Assembly (NCBI GenBank): GCA_049324835.1
Contig: JBMOMT010000045.1
Coordinates: 19,452-83,451, forward strand
Direction: 5' to 3'
Length of the DNA stretch: 64,000 nucleotides
Source of the DNA: JBMOMT01 sp049324835
GTDB taxonomy: Bacteria > Chloroflexota > Anaerolineae > CAYNKW01
Below are positions 16,860 through 25,577 of this stretch, one piece after another. Each line of letters opens with the position of its first letter. The first letter of the stretch is position 1. A program made the translations under genes and the position numbers. The notes beneath the pieces are model-generated. The model was not told where the DNA came from. It ran no database searches and saw only the letters and a list, made by a program, of their open reading frames with translations.

Positions 16860-18245
16860 CTACCGCGCGCCGAAACCAGCTCGCGGATCGGTGCGGCGAA
16901 TGATGTCGCTCACTCGCTGCTGATTAAAGCCCTTAAAGCCTTCGCCCCGTTGGATGTTCTCCAGATGGCTGCCCACTGCTCCCTTTTCGGCGAACCGTGC
17001 CCGCTGGGCCTCATCGAGCTGGCCCATTTGGATCAATCGAGCCAGCCGCTCCGGGGTTACCTGCCAACGTTCACCCTGGGTAAAAGCCTGCTGCAAAAAA
17101 GAAAACTCGCTAAAGGGAGGCATCATCTCTACGTTCCATCCGATCAGATCGGCTGTGACTGCATCAAAGTCGAACCGACCGGCCAGGTGGTGCAGCCCTG
17201 CCTCCAGCATCGATTCGCCGTGAAGGGCGCACCACAAACCCACCGTGCCCAACTCCTGACGAAAAGGCAGTGTTCGACGGGTGAAATCACTCGCCACCTC
17301 GTCGGGGGCCAGGTCCACATCGGCAAAAACGGCAAAACGGCAGACCGGTTGCTCCATCACCTGCGCGCCCCAGCCCGCCTCGGCCCCGGCGTAAAAACGC
17401 TCGCGGGCATAAAAGCCCAGGGTTTCGAGAATCTGGATCAGCAGCGGAAAAACGTCGCGTGAGCTGCGAAAAGTGTGATGATCGTGGTTGGCCCAGCCCA
17501 AGCCCAGCGCCTCCTGCCGCGCTTTTTGCACCTGTCCGGCCCGATTGCGCCGCTGCCAGTGGGCCCTTTCGACCTCGAACGCGATCCAGGCGGCGGTGTC
17601 GGTGCCCACCTCGCCGGCCAGCCACCGGGCCAGTTCCAGTGTATGGGCCATGCCCTGGCGGGCATCGTCGAAATGGCGGCGCCGTGTGGCCCACTTTTCA
17701 GAGGCCGCCAGGTAGCGGTGCGCATAATCGGGCGGCATCTGGAGCGGCACAAACCCCGCATGGCCGCGTCGCTCCACGGCCCACATCACCCGGCCATCGG
17801 CCTGCCACACACAAGCCCGGCGATAGGGACTCAGCGGGCTACCTTCGATGGACACCGCTGCGTGCTGTGTCATCAAAAAACGATCCAGCCGTTCTACCTG
17901 TATCGCCGCCGCCACTACCTCGCCCGGTGGAATATCCGTCTGGCGGCGCAGCACCAGCCTGGGAAAGATGGCGCGGGGATGGTGATAAACCGCGTCGCCC
18001 GGATCGGCCGGCGCGTCCTCGACCTCGAAGCCCAGGTCGGCCAGCCGCCCCCGTAATGCGTCGCCATCGGCCAGCACCAGGTGATCCAACCAGTCGAACA
18101 ATCGGCTGCTGGTGCGGGCCAGCAAGGCCCGTTCCAGAGCCTGAGCCTGGGGTGCAACGGACACAAACTGCGCCAGGGCCTCTGTCACAAAGGTTTCTGT
18201 CTCAGCATAACGCAGCCACACCCATTGGTTCGTCTGTATCGTCAT
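16860..18245 (-). CDS. Unrecognised 461-residue protein with HDHH motif
   Basis: I do not recognise this family. The protein is soluble with no signal peptide or membrane helix. Near residue 250 is GWANHDHHTFRSSR, followed by ILETLGFYARERFYAG and WGAQVMEQP. Spaced His and Glu in such a layout could form a metal site like those of vicinal-oxygen-chelate enzymes such as DUF1338 oxygenases; this is inference only. The C-terminus GEGFKGFNQQRVSDIIRRTD is distinctive. It stands alone, about 110 bases from the phosphatase gene. Confidence 0.6.
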   Translation of the reverse strand: MTIQTNQWVWLRYAETETFVTEALAQFVSVAPQAQALERALLARTSSRLFDWLDHLVLADGDALRGRLADLGFEVEDAPADPGDAVYHHPRAIFPRLVLRRQTDIPPGEVVAAAIQVERLDRFLMTQHAAVSIEGSPLSPYRRACVWQADGRVMWAVERRGHAGFVPLQMPPDYAHRYLAASEKWATRRRHFDDARQGMAHTLELARWLAGEVGTDTAAWIAFEVERAHWQRRNRAGQVQKARQEALGLGWANHDHHTFRSSRDVFPLLIQILETLGFYARERFYAGAEAGWGAQVMEQPVCRFAVFADVDLAPDEVASDFTRRTLPFRQELGTVGLWCALHGESMLEAGLHHLAGRFDFDAVTADLIGWNVEMMPPFSEFSFLQQAFTQGERWQVTPERLARLIQMGQLDEAQRARFAEKGAVGSHLENIQRGEGFKGFNQQRVSDIIRRTDPRAGFGAR

Positions 18246-18340
18246 ATTGAGGTCCTTTCATCACATCCCACTCGAAACCAATGAGGCCCAGAGCGATAGG
18301 AACGCCTCAAACATCCGGGCATTTCCAATGGATGATACAA

Positions 18341-18386
18341 CATCCTCCTGCAGGCCAGCGGCAGAGACGACCACTGCAGGAGGATG
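18341..18386 (-). terminator. Perfect 13-bp hairpin after the RND gene
   Basis: CATCCTCCTGCAG at 18341-18353 pairs exactly with 18374-18386. On the minus strand TTGTATC follows, giving a weak U-tract. It is about 30 bases past the transporter stop and likely ends its transcript. Confidence 0.6.
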
Positions 18387-18414
18387 CCATCGGTTCACCC
18401 AAAAGAGCTCGAAT

Positions 18415-21400
18415 CTACTCGCGGTGCGTGAGCCTCCGAACTATTTCTTCGGACAGACTATAGGCCACCGGCACGATCAGCAGGGTGAGTAAAGTGCTGG
18501 TGAGCAACCCACCAATGACCACTGTCGCCAACTCGGCTGCGATGAGCGCGCCCTCGGTCAGGCCCAACGCCAGCGGCACCAGAGCCAGTATGGCCGCCAG
18601 GGCCGTCATCCAGATGGGCCGCAGCCGCGTGCGGCCGCCTTCGATCAGCGCATCGTAGGCATTCATACCGCGCCAGCGACGGTTCTGCTGTACCCGTTCC
18701 AGCAGCACGATGGCATTGGTCACCACCACTCCCACCAGCATCATCAGACCGATCATGGCCGAGATGCCCAGCACCCGATCGGTAACAGCCAGGCCCAGCG
18801 CCGCACCCACCACCGCCAGCGGCAGACTGAACAGGATGGTAAAGGGGTGAACGAACGAGCGAAAGGTGAGCGCCATCACCAGGTAGACGACGACGATCGA
18901 GATGGCCAGCGCTCGACCCATGTCGGCAAAGCCTTTGGTCTGCTCGCGGGTCTCGAAACCCTCTGTGATCTCGAGGCTGGCCGGCAAGTCCAGGCCAGCC
19001 ACTGCCGACTTGGCCCGAGCCGTCACGCCCATCGTATCGCGCGTTTCCAGCTCGGCAGAGTAAGCCGCTGCCGGCTTGCCATCGATGCGCATGATCATCT
19101 CACCGCCGGACAGGTTGCTGGAGACATTGGTCAGGCCATCGATCTCACTCAAAGTGGCGATCACCTGATCGTTAACCGCTGCCAGATCGTCGGCGTTGCC
19201 GGTGAGCACCAGGCCAAAGCCGCCAAAACCCGATGAGGCGATATCGGCCGCCGAGACGATGACGTTCTCCGGCCCAAAGATACGCTCGGCCTGGGCGCGG
19301 ATCTGAGGCGTGAGCCGCTCCAGATCGGCTTTAGAAACTGGCGAGATGCTCAGATTGGCAGCGCTCTGATCGATCCCAGTGCCAAAAAACGCCTCCATCG
19401 ACATGCCACTGCCCGATCCGACCTCGGTCTCATAAACCTCGATACCCTCCAGCGTGACCAGGTAAGCCTCCAGCTCACGCACCAGGTCATCCGTCTCGGC
19501 CATGGTGGTACCGTTGGGCAAGTCGATGGCGACATTGATCGAAGGCTCGCCCAGTGAAGGGATGAACGCCTGAGGACGCTGGCTCATCAGCCATAGGCTG
19601 CCCAAAAAGAGCGCAGTGGCAACCACCAACGTCCAGAAACGGTGGCCCAGCGCCCATCGAAGCAAAGGGGTGTAGGCGCGTTGCATCCAGGTCTCTTGGG
19701 CAGGCGGCATGTGTTCCTTGCGGATAAAGAGAAAAGCCAGCACCGGCACCACCGTGATGGCCACCACAAAGCTGGCGCCCAGGGCGTAGGTCACGGTGAG
19801 GCCAAAGGGCATAAAGAACTCACCCACCAGTCCACCGATGAGACCCAGCGGCAAAAAGACAATGACCGTGGTCACGGTGCTGGCAAAGATGGCGATGGCC
19901 ACATCGCGTGTGCCACCGACCACTGCCTCCCAGCGATCATCGCCGCGTTGGATGCGGCGGTAGATGTTTTCCAGCACCACGATCGAGTCATCGACCACAC
20001 GGCCTACAGCCACAGTCATGCCGCTCAGAGTCATGATGTTAAGGGTCATGCCTGCCGGAACGGTGCGCGCAACCAGCATCGCCACCGCACCCAGCACCGG
20101 CACACCGGCAGCCGCGTCGGCCATGGCCTTCAAACCCGGATGCAACAGCGGCATCCAGCGCATGATCGCAAAACCGATGAACACCGACAGCGGGATGCTC
20201 ACCGCCGTCACCAGCGTGCTGCGCCAACTGAGCATATACCTGCCGTTGATAAAACCGCTGAGAAAGATCAAAATCACCACCACAGCAAAAGCAGCACCCA
20301 GCGCACCCTCGCGGGCCACGCCACTGATGCTCTCCTCGATGAAACTGCTTTGCTCAAAAGCCACTTCAAAGTGGATATCGCCGTTGCTGCTTTCCAACCT
20401 GTCCAATTCGTCAAAGATGGCGTGAGCCACCTGTACGGTGTTCTGGTCGCCCGCCTTGAAAAAGACCAGCGACACACTGGGGTCGCCGTTGGTGCGGTTG
20501 ATGGTGGCCTCTGGGATAAAAACCGTCACTGTGCCGGCAGCGATGCCCGCCAATTCCTGGCGCAGTTCTGGCTCCAGCGTCGCCACAAAGTCCTCCGGCA
20601 GCGCAGCCAACACCTCCGGCGAAAGCAGGCGCAACGTGCCCGGATTCAGACCCGGCAAAAACCCGGCATCCTGATCTGCCAGCCACAAGATAACATCCGG
20701 CGTCAGATCGCCCAGTAATTCCGGGGCGTTGGGCATGGCCCCCATCTCGAGCAGCAGGTTCAGCAACTCGGCTGCCGTGACGCCAAAGGGATTCTTGAGC
20801 AGATCCGCCGCCGTTTCAAAAGTCACCTGCACCGGTGAATCGCTCTGGGGGGGCTGGCGCCACGACTCTGGTAAAAGTGGCGCTTCGGCGGCAAGTTGAG
20901 CGGCCTCCTCAGCCTCCTTCTTGGCCGCAGCGCCCAGACCACCGGCCGGGGCGGCCAACGCTTCGAGCTCGGCGCGCAGGTCGTCGGGCAGGCCGGCGAT
21001 GAAATCCTGCGGCAGCCAGGCCAGCGCCTCCGGCGAGAGGCTCTTGAGATGATGCGGTGTGAGTGTATCCAAAAGCTGCGGCGCTACGCCCACCACGCCT
21101 CGCAAAACCTCGACCGTGATATCCTGGGCCTTTTCCAGGGCAATGCCCTGCTGCTGTCCGGCTAGGCGCCACATCTCCGGCAACCGATCCGGATCGACGG
21201 TGGCTTCAGGCGTGGCATCGGCTGTTGCCGCTTTTGCCCGAGCGATCAACTCGGCCACGTCACCGGCGATTTCGGGGGCAACATATTCCAACGCCGAATC
21301 GGGCACGGCGGCCAGCGCCTCTGGCGCCAGCGCCTGCCACATCTCGAGCGTGAACAGAGCCAGCGCCTGCGGCTGAAACTGTGTCAGCATCTCGATCATT

Positions 21401-22491
21401 TGCGGCGTGATATCGGCGGTCGTTTCCAGTTTAAAGCCCATCTGGGCCGCCTGCGCCACCCATTCTTCCGGCAACGGCACCGGCTCCACGGCTGGAGCGC
21501 CAGGTTCGGGCGTCGAGACAGCCAGATAAACCCTGGCCCTGGCGATCAGATCCATCACCTCGGAGGCGATGGCCGGATCGACGTACTGGAGAGCAACATC
21601 GGGCACGGCGGCCAGCACCTCTGGCGCCAGCGCCTGCCAGATGTCCCACGTCACCTCTGCCAGACTCTGAGGCTGGAATTGGGCCAGCATGGCCATCATC
21701 TCAGGCGTAATATCGGCAGTGGTCTCCAGTGTGAGGTTCATGGCCTGGGCGGCTGCGGTCCACTCCTCTGGCAGGGCCACCGGTTCAACCGTGGGCCACG
21801 GCAGGGGAGTGCTCACCGCAGCCGGCTCGACAGTGCTGGTTGCGGTAGCCGTTGGCTCGGATGTTGGCGTAGGGGTAGCCGTCGGCTGCGGTGTAGGGGT
21901 CGGCGTGGGAGGCGGCGTGGGCGGCGGTTCGGTGGGTAGCTCTTGTCCACCGCCAACCGAGATGCGCTCCACGCCAGGGATGGCATCCAACTCGGGAACG
22001 ATGGACGATTCCACCAGCTCTTTCAATTCCGCCAGAGACAAGCTGCCCGACGATACACTGGCCACCACCACCGGAATATCACCCAGGCTAAAGCTGAGCA
22101 ACTCGGGTGAGTCGGCGCCTTCAGGCAGCGGTACGCTACCCAGCGCATCGTTGATCTCTGCTTTGAGTGCGGCCTGATCCAGACCAAACTCGGTGCGTAG
22201 ACTGATGGCCACAAAACCCTGGCCCGTGCGGCTCTCGACGTTGACGATGCCATCGATGTCCTTGACCGCATCTTCCAGCGGAATGGCCAACTGCTCCAAT
22301 GCCTGGTCGGCGCTCGCCCCCTGCCAGAAGCTCAAGGCCACCAGAGCCGGAAACTCGATGGGCGGCAAAAGCTCTTGATTGAGCTGCCCCAGCGCAACCA
22401 CGCCCAGAATCAGAGCAACCACAGCGATCGTCAGGGTGATCCAGCGAAACCGAAGAGAAAGCCGGGTGAGCCGGTCGAAGAACTTGGTCAT
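18415..22491 (-). CDS. RND-family efflux transporter with large periplasmic insertion
   Basis: This 1358-residue AcrB/HAE1-type proton-driven exporter subunit begins with helix TM1 (about 17-37) and a porter subdomain (40-183). The conserved TM4 motif MTVAVGRVVDDSIVVLENIY and the second-half helices (VLISAMIGLMMLVGVVVTNAIVLLE-like) are present. Between residues about 184 and 655 the usual second porter/docking segment is replaced by a Thr/Pro stalk (185-236) and four helical repeats of roughly 100 residues. The normal RND sequence resumes at TINRTNGDPSVSLVFFKAG. It follows marR by 43 bases and is likely repressed by it. The family norm is about 1040 residues. Confidence 0.9.
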   Translation of the reverse strand: MTKFFDRLTRLSLRFRWITLTIAVVALILGVVALGQLNQELLPPIEFPALVALSFWQGASADQALEQLAIPLEDAVKDIDGIVNVESRTGQGFVAISLRTEFGLDQAALKAEINDALGSVPLPEGADSPELLSFSLGDIPVVVASVSSGSLSLAELKELVESSIVPELDAIPGVERISVGGGQELPTEPPPTPPPTPTPTPQPTATPTPTSEPTATATSTVEPAAVSTPLPWPTVEPVALPEEWTAAAQAMNLTLETTADITPEMMAMLAQFQPQSLAEVTWDIWQALAPEVLAAVPDVALQYVDPAIASEVMDLIARARVYLAVSTPEPGAPAVEPVPLPEEWVAQAAQMGFKLETTADITPQMIEMLTQFQPQALALFTLEMWQALAPEALAAVPDSALEYVAPEIAGDVAELIARAKAATADATPEATVDPDRLPEMWRLAGQQQGIALEKAQDITVEVLRGVVGVAPQLLDTLTPHHLKSLSPEALAWLPQDFIAGLPDDLRAELEALAAPAGGLGAAAKKEAEEAAQLAAEAPLLPESWRQPPQSDSPVQVTFETAADLLKNPFGVTAAELLNLLLEMGAMPNAPELLGDLTPDVILWLADQDAGFLPGLNPGTLRLLSPEVLAALPEDFVATLEPELRQELAGIAAGTVTVFIPEATINRTNGDPSVSLVFFKAGDQNTVQVAHAIFDELDRLESSNGDIHFEVAFEQSSFIEESISGVAREGALGAAFAVVVILIFLSGFINGRYMLSWRSTLVTAVSIPLSVFIGFAIMRWMPLLHPGLKAMADAAAGVPVLGAVAMLVARTVPAGMTLNIMTLSGMTVAVGRVVDDSIVVLENIYRRIQRGDDRWEAVVGGTRDVAIAIFASTVTTVIVFLPLGLIGGLVGEFFMPFGLTVTYALGASFVVAITVVPVLAFLFIRKEHMPPAQETWMQRAYTPLLRWALGHRFWTLVVATALFLGSLWLMSQRPQAFIPSLGEPSINVAIDLPNGTTMAETDDLVRELEAYLVTLEGIEVYETEVGSGSGMSMEAFFGTGIDQSAANLSISPVSKADLERLTPQIRAQAERIFGPENVIVSAADIASSGFGGFGLVLTGNADDLAAVNDQVIATLSEIDGLTNVSSNLSGGEMIMRIDGKPAAAYSAELETRDTMGVTARAKSAVAGLDLPASLEITEGFETREQTKGFADMGRALAISIVVVYLVMALTFRSFVHPFTILFSLPLAVVGAALGLAVTDRVLGISAMIGLMMLVGVVVTNAIVLLERVQQNRRWRGMNAYDALIEGGRTRLRPIWMTALAAILALVPLALGLTEGALIAAELATVVIGGLLTSTLLTLLIVPVAYSLSEEIVRRLTHRE
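20527..21942 (-). repeat. In-gene insertion: Thr/Pro stalk plus four helical repeats
   Basis: This is the part of the RND gene encoding residues about 184-655. Repeats begin LPEEW at residues 240 and 340, exactly 100 residues apart, and share LETTADITP, MxxMLxQFQPQ and WQALAPExLAAVP. The third starts at RLPEMW (437) and the fourth at LLPESW (539); both are more diverged but keep LSPEALAxLPxDF-like motifs. Confidence 0.85.
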
Positions 22492-22534
22492 GGTGTAGCT
22501 CCTGAGAAATTGGAATGTGGGGCCAAAGAGGCGA

Positions 22535-22972
22535 TCAGGTCAGGATCTGAACGAGCATGTCGAGCGCTGCCGTGATCTGTTGCGGCTGGTCTCCGGTCAA
22601 CTGAGCCAGAGATTTCGCCAGATTGCGGCGCACCACTTCACGGGTGCGCTCCTGGATCTCGTTGCCCTTGGGCGTGAGACTGAGAGGCTTGCGGCGATGA
22701 TCGCCCTCCGGAGGGTTTCTCTCGATCCAGCCCCTCTCAACCAAAATACTGATCATCTTGCTCATACTGGGCTTGGAGACACCCCACTCTCGGGAAAGCT
22801 CGGTCAGGGTAGATGTTTCACGGCTCAGGAGCGACAAAAGCCCAAATTGAGCCCAGGTGATCTTGGTCGGCAGATCACCCTGCCAGCGGTTCCACAATCC
22901 CCGCACAATGATGGGGATATTGGTTACAATCTGATCGGCGCATTCAAAAGTCGACGGTTTGATGTCTTCCAT
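22535..22972 (-). CDS. MarR-family transcriptional regulator
   Basis: This 145-residue winged-helix regulator has TWAQFGLLSLLSR, the recognition region LSREWGVSKPSMSKMISILVE (cut here to its core) and wing DHRRKPLSLTPKG. The ATG at 22972 is preferred because GGAGGTGAT lies just upstream; a longer frame adds 28 unlikely residues. It heads a two-gene operon with the RND transporter and would typically repress both until a drug or lipophilic ligand binds. Confidence 0.9.
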   Translation of the reverse strand: MEDIKPSTFECADQIVTNIPIIVRGLWNRWQGDLPTKITWAQFGLLSLLSRETSTLTELSREWGVSKPSMSKMISILVERGWIERNPPEGDHRRKPLSLTPKGNEIQERTREVVRRNLAKSLAQLTGDQPQQITAALDMLVQILT

Positions 22973-23006
22973 GTGTTCATCACCTCCAAATTGGTTAGCC
23001 CGGTTA

Positions 23007-23034
23007 ATTATAAGCACTTCAGGGTATTTGTCAA
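23007..23034 (-). promoter_or_regulatory. Promoter of the marR-RND operon
   Basis: The minus strand reads TTGACA (23029-23034), a 16-bp spacer and TATAAT (23007-23012), a near-perfect sigma-70 type promoter. Immediately downstream is TTAACCGGGCTAACC with repeated TAACC, a plausible autoregulatory MarR site. Confidence 0.8.
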
Positions 23035-23056
23035 ATCCTGCCCCTGTTTTGTCCAC

Positions 23057-23084
23057 TTGACTTCCCTAACAAAACCATTATAAT
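23057..23084 (+). promoter_or_regulatory. Promoter of the uronate operon
   Basis: TTGACT (23057-23062), a 16-bp spacer and TATAAT (23079-23084) form a strong promoter pointing into the tagaturonate epimerase gene. It is divergent from the marR promoter. Confidence 0.85.
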
Positions 23085-23109
23085 GTTAGCGATAACGTTA
23101 GCGCTAACG
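23085..23109 (+). promoter_or_regulatory. Tandem LacI-family-type operators
   Basis: CGTTAGCGCTAACG (23096-23109) is a perfect 14-bp palindrome with the central CG typical of LacI/GalR repressors. GTTAGCGATAAC (23085-23096) is an imperfect copy. They begin right after the -10 box, covering the start of transcription, so a LacI-type repressor should block the operon without inducer. The repressor gene is not in the window. Confidence 0.75.
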
Positions 23110-23143
23110 AACCCCATCACAACCGTAAAACAGGAGAGTGCGC

Positions 23144-24700
23144 ATGTTAGTGCCACAACTACCCGGCCTGATTCCCTACACTTCCTCGGTGAGCCAGGCC
23201 GAAGGCGCAACTTTTTTTCTGGCCCAAACTCAAACCGGAAAACGCCTGATCATCCTGGGCCAGACTGCTGATTTTGAAGGCCTTCGTGACGTCTCGAGCG
23301 GAGCGCTGATCTGTGGCCTCACACCGGCCAACGCCGCCGCCTTGCGCGCCCGCCTGCCCTGGCTGCGGCCCGTCCCGTTGGGCACAAAAACCTCGGCCGG
23401 CTTTGGCGACCGGCTGGGCCTGGCGACGCCGGGTCACATCCGGGCGGTGCGCGGCACCCTTCGACCAGGCTCAGGGCAGGCGGGCATCGCCCTTCGACCA
23501 GGCTCAGGGCAGGCGGGCATCGCCCCCATCTTTGCCCAGCAATCGGTGCGCGAGAACGCCCGCACCGGCCGCACGCCGCAGCAGGTGCTGGACGACGCCA
23601 CCTGGGGCGTCTTTCAGGCCGGCTGGCGCGAACCGTGGGGCGCCGACGCCGATCACCTCAAAACGCCCGCCGACGTGGCGCCCTTTGTCGCCGCCGGTTA
23701 CACCTTTTTCACCATCGACCCCGGCGATCACGTCGACAACGCTGCCCACACCGACGACAAAACGGCGCTGGTGCAAAAGGTGGCCGCCCTGCCCTGGGAT
23801 ACCCTGGCAAGCTCGCCGGAGGCGCTCTACCAAAGCTTGCTGGCTCAGCCGGTGGCGCTGGAGGGATTCACCCTGGCGTTCGACGAGATCAGACTGCTGC
23901 GGGCGGCGGCCAAATACGGCCGCGCCGTGGCCCACGCCGCGCGCATGCAGGCCCACATCGCCAGGCTGATGGGCGACCGCTCCCCTTCGACCGGCTCAGG
24001 GCAAGTATTCGATCTGGAGGTCTCGGTGGATGAAACCGAAACGCCCACCTCGGTACACGAGCATTTCTACATCGCCAGCGAGCTCGAGCGGCTGGGCGTG
24101 GGGTGGGTCAGCCTGGCGCCGCGCTTTGTAGGCCGTTTCGAAAAGGGCGTCGATTACATCGGCAGTCTCGATGAATTCGAGGCCGAGATGGCCCGTCACG
24201 CGGCGGTGGCCCGTTTCTTTGGCGGCTACAAACTCAGCCTGCACTCCGGCTCGGATAAATTCAGCATCTATGCCATCGCCGCGAAACACACCGGCGGGCG
24301 GGTGCATCTCAAAACGGCCGGCACCAGCTATCTGGAGGCGCTGCGCGTCATGAGCCGCGTGGAGCCGGGCTTTTTCCGCGAGGTGCTGGCCTTTGCCCGC
24401 AGCCGCTACGAAACCGACCGGGCCACCTATCACGTTTCGGCGCAACTGGCCCAAGTCGCCGCGCCGGAGGCCCTGGCCGATGCCGCACTGCCCGCCCTGC
24501 TGGATCAGTTCGATGCGCGGCAGGTGCTGCACGTCACCTTTGGCTCGGTGCTGGATCGGTTTGGCGACCGGCTCAAGGCCGCGCTGACCACCCACGAAGC
24601 GGCGTACGAAGCGACGCTGGCGGCCCATTTCGAGAAGCACCTGAGGCCGTTCCAGAAGCAGATCGACGAATCGAAAAATCAGCAAATCGGGCAAACCTGA
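23144..24700 (+). CDS. uxaE: Tagaturonate/fructuronate epimerase (UxaE-like)
   Basis: This 518-residue protein matches the UxaE family that converts D-tagaturonate to D-fructuronate in galacturonate breakdown. Recognisable stretches are DDATWGVFQAGWREPWGADA, FTIDPGDHVDN, FGGYKLSLHSGSDKFSIYA and HLKTAGTSYLEALR. The ATG at 23144 is chosen because AGGAG lies 7 bases upstream. Residues about 106-127 and a later SPSTGSGQV segment are encoded by inserted short repeats (see separate entry) and are absent from the family pattern. It is the first gene of the uronate operon. Confidence 0.8.
   Translation: MLVPQLPGLIPYTSSVSQAEGATFFLAQTQTGKRLIILGQTADFEGLRDVSSGALICGLTPANAAALRARLPWLRPVPLGTKTSAGFGDRLGLATPGHIRAVRGTLRPGSGQAGIALRPGSGQAGIAPIFAQQSVRENARTGRTPQQVLDDATWGVFQAGWREPWGADADHLKTPADVAPFVAAGYTFFTIDPGDHVDNAAHTDDKTALVQKVAALPWDTLASSPEALYQSLLAQPVALEGFTLAFDEIRLLRAAAKYGRAVAHAARMQAHIARLMGDRSPSTGSGQVFDLEVSVDETETPTSVHEHFYIASELERLGVGWVSLAPRFVGRFEKGVDYIGSLDEFEAEMARHAAVARFFGGYKLSLHSGSDKFSIYAIAAKHTGGRVHLKTAGTSYLEALRVMSRVEPGFFREVLAFARSRYETDRATYHVSAQLAQVAAPEALADAALPALLDQFDARQVLHVTFGSVLDRFGDRLKAALTTHEAAYEATLAAHFEKHLRPFQKQIDESKNQQIGQT
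23457..23522 (+). repeat. Tandem 33-bp repeat inserted in frame in uxaE
   Basis: Two identical 33-bp units (23457-23489 and 23490-23522) each begin CCCTTCGACCAGGCTCAGGG, a small palindrome. Each encodes 11 residues containing RPGSGQAGIA. The length is a multiple of three, so the gene stays open. Confidence 0.9.
23983..24002 (+). repeat. Third copy of the palindromic repeat core in uxaE
   Basis: CCCTTCGACCGGCTCAGGGC differs from the 23457 core by one missing base. It encodes PSTGSGQ in another frame of the element, inside a predicted surface loop of the epimerase. Confidence 0.8.
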
Positions 24701-24710
24701 GAGGAAAGAG

Positions 24711-25544
24711 ATGAAAGAAAGTGATTGGGACGCGTTTTTTGGTTTGAAGGGCAAAGTAGCCGTCGTCACGGGCGGCGGTGGGGTGCTGTGCGGCGCGATG
24801 AGCCGCGCCCTGGGCCGGGCCGGCGCCAGGGTCGCCGTGTTGGACCTGTTCCCAGAAGCGGCGCAAAAGGTGGTCGACGACATCCGCGCCGACGGCAGCA
24901 AAGCCACGGCCATCCAATGCGACGTGCTGGACAGGGCCAGCATCGAGGCGGCGCGTGATGCCGTGCTGCAAGAATACGGCCGGGTCGATATACTCATCAA
25001 CGGCGCGGGAGGCAACAAAAAGCAGGCCACCACCAGCGCCGATCTATCTTTCTTTGACCTGCCCGCCGACGCGGCGCAGTGGGTGTTCAACCTGAACTTT
25101 TTGGGCACGCTGCTGCCCAGCCAGGTGTTCGGCAAACGGATGGTTGAGCAGGGCCAGGGGGCGATCCTGAACGTCTCGTCGATGAACGCTTTTCGCCCGC
25201 TGACGCGCATCCCGGCTTATTCTGCGGCCAAGGCGGCGGTGAGCAACTTTACGCAGTGGCTGGCGGTGCACATGGCCCAGGAATACTCGCCGCACATCCG
25301 CGTCAACGCCATCGCGCCCGGCTTCTTTTTGACCGAGCAGAACCGCTTTCTGCTGACCGACGAGGCCAGCGGCGAGCTGACCCCTCGCGGCCAGACGATC
25401 ATCGATCACACGCCCATGGGCCGCTTCGGCGACGCCCAGGATCTGCTGGGCACGACCCTGTGGCTGCTCTCGCCCGCCTCGGCTTTTGTGACCGGCGTCG
25501 TGGTGCCGGTGGATGGCGGCTTTAGCGCCTTTAGCGGCGTGTGA
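24711..25544 (+). CDS. Fructuronate reductase / D-mannonate oxidoreductase (SDR type)
   Basis: This 277-residue short-chain dehydrogenase has an NAD-binding glycine motif (TGGGGVLCGAMSRAL), NGAGG, and catalytic Ser156/157, Tyr170 and Lys174 in YSAAK. The long GNKKQATT insert after NGAGG is typical of the SDR group annotated as D-mannonate oxidoreductase. It would reduce fructuronate, the product of the preceding epimerase, to D-mannonate. It starts 10 bases after uxaE with GAGAGGAAAGAG as ribosome site. The specific substrate is inferred from context. Confidence 0.78.
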   Translation: MKESDWDAFFGLKGKVAVVTGGGGVLCGAMSRALGRAGARVAVLDLFPEAAQKVVDDIRADGSKATAIQCDVLDRASIEAARDAVLQEYGRVDILINGAGGNKKQATTSADLSFFDLPADAAQWVFNLNFLGTLLPSQVFGKRMVEQGQGAILNVSSMNAFRPLTRIPAYSAAKAAVSNFTQWLAVHMAQEYSPHIRVNAIAPGFFLTEQNRFLLTDEASGELTPRGQTIIDHTPMGRFGDAQDLLGTTLWLLSPASAFVTGVVVPVDGGFSAFSGV

Positions 25545-25577
25545 ACAAAACGGTAAATCGGCAAATTTGGAGGGAAC

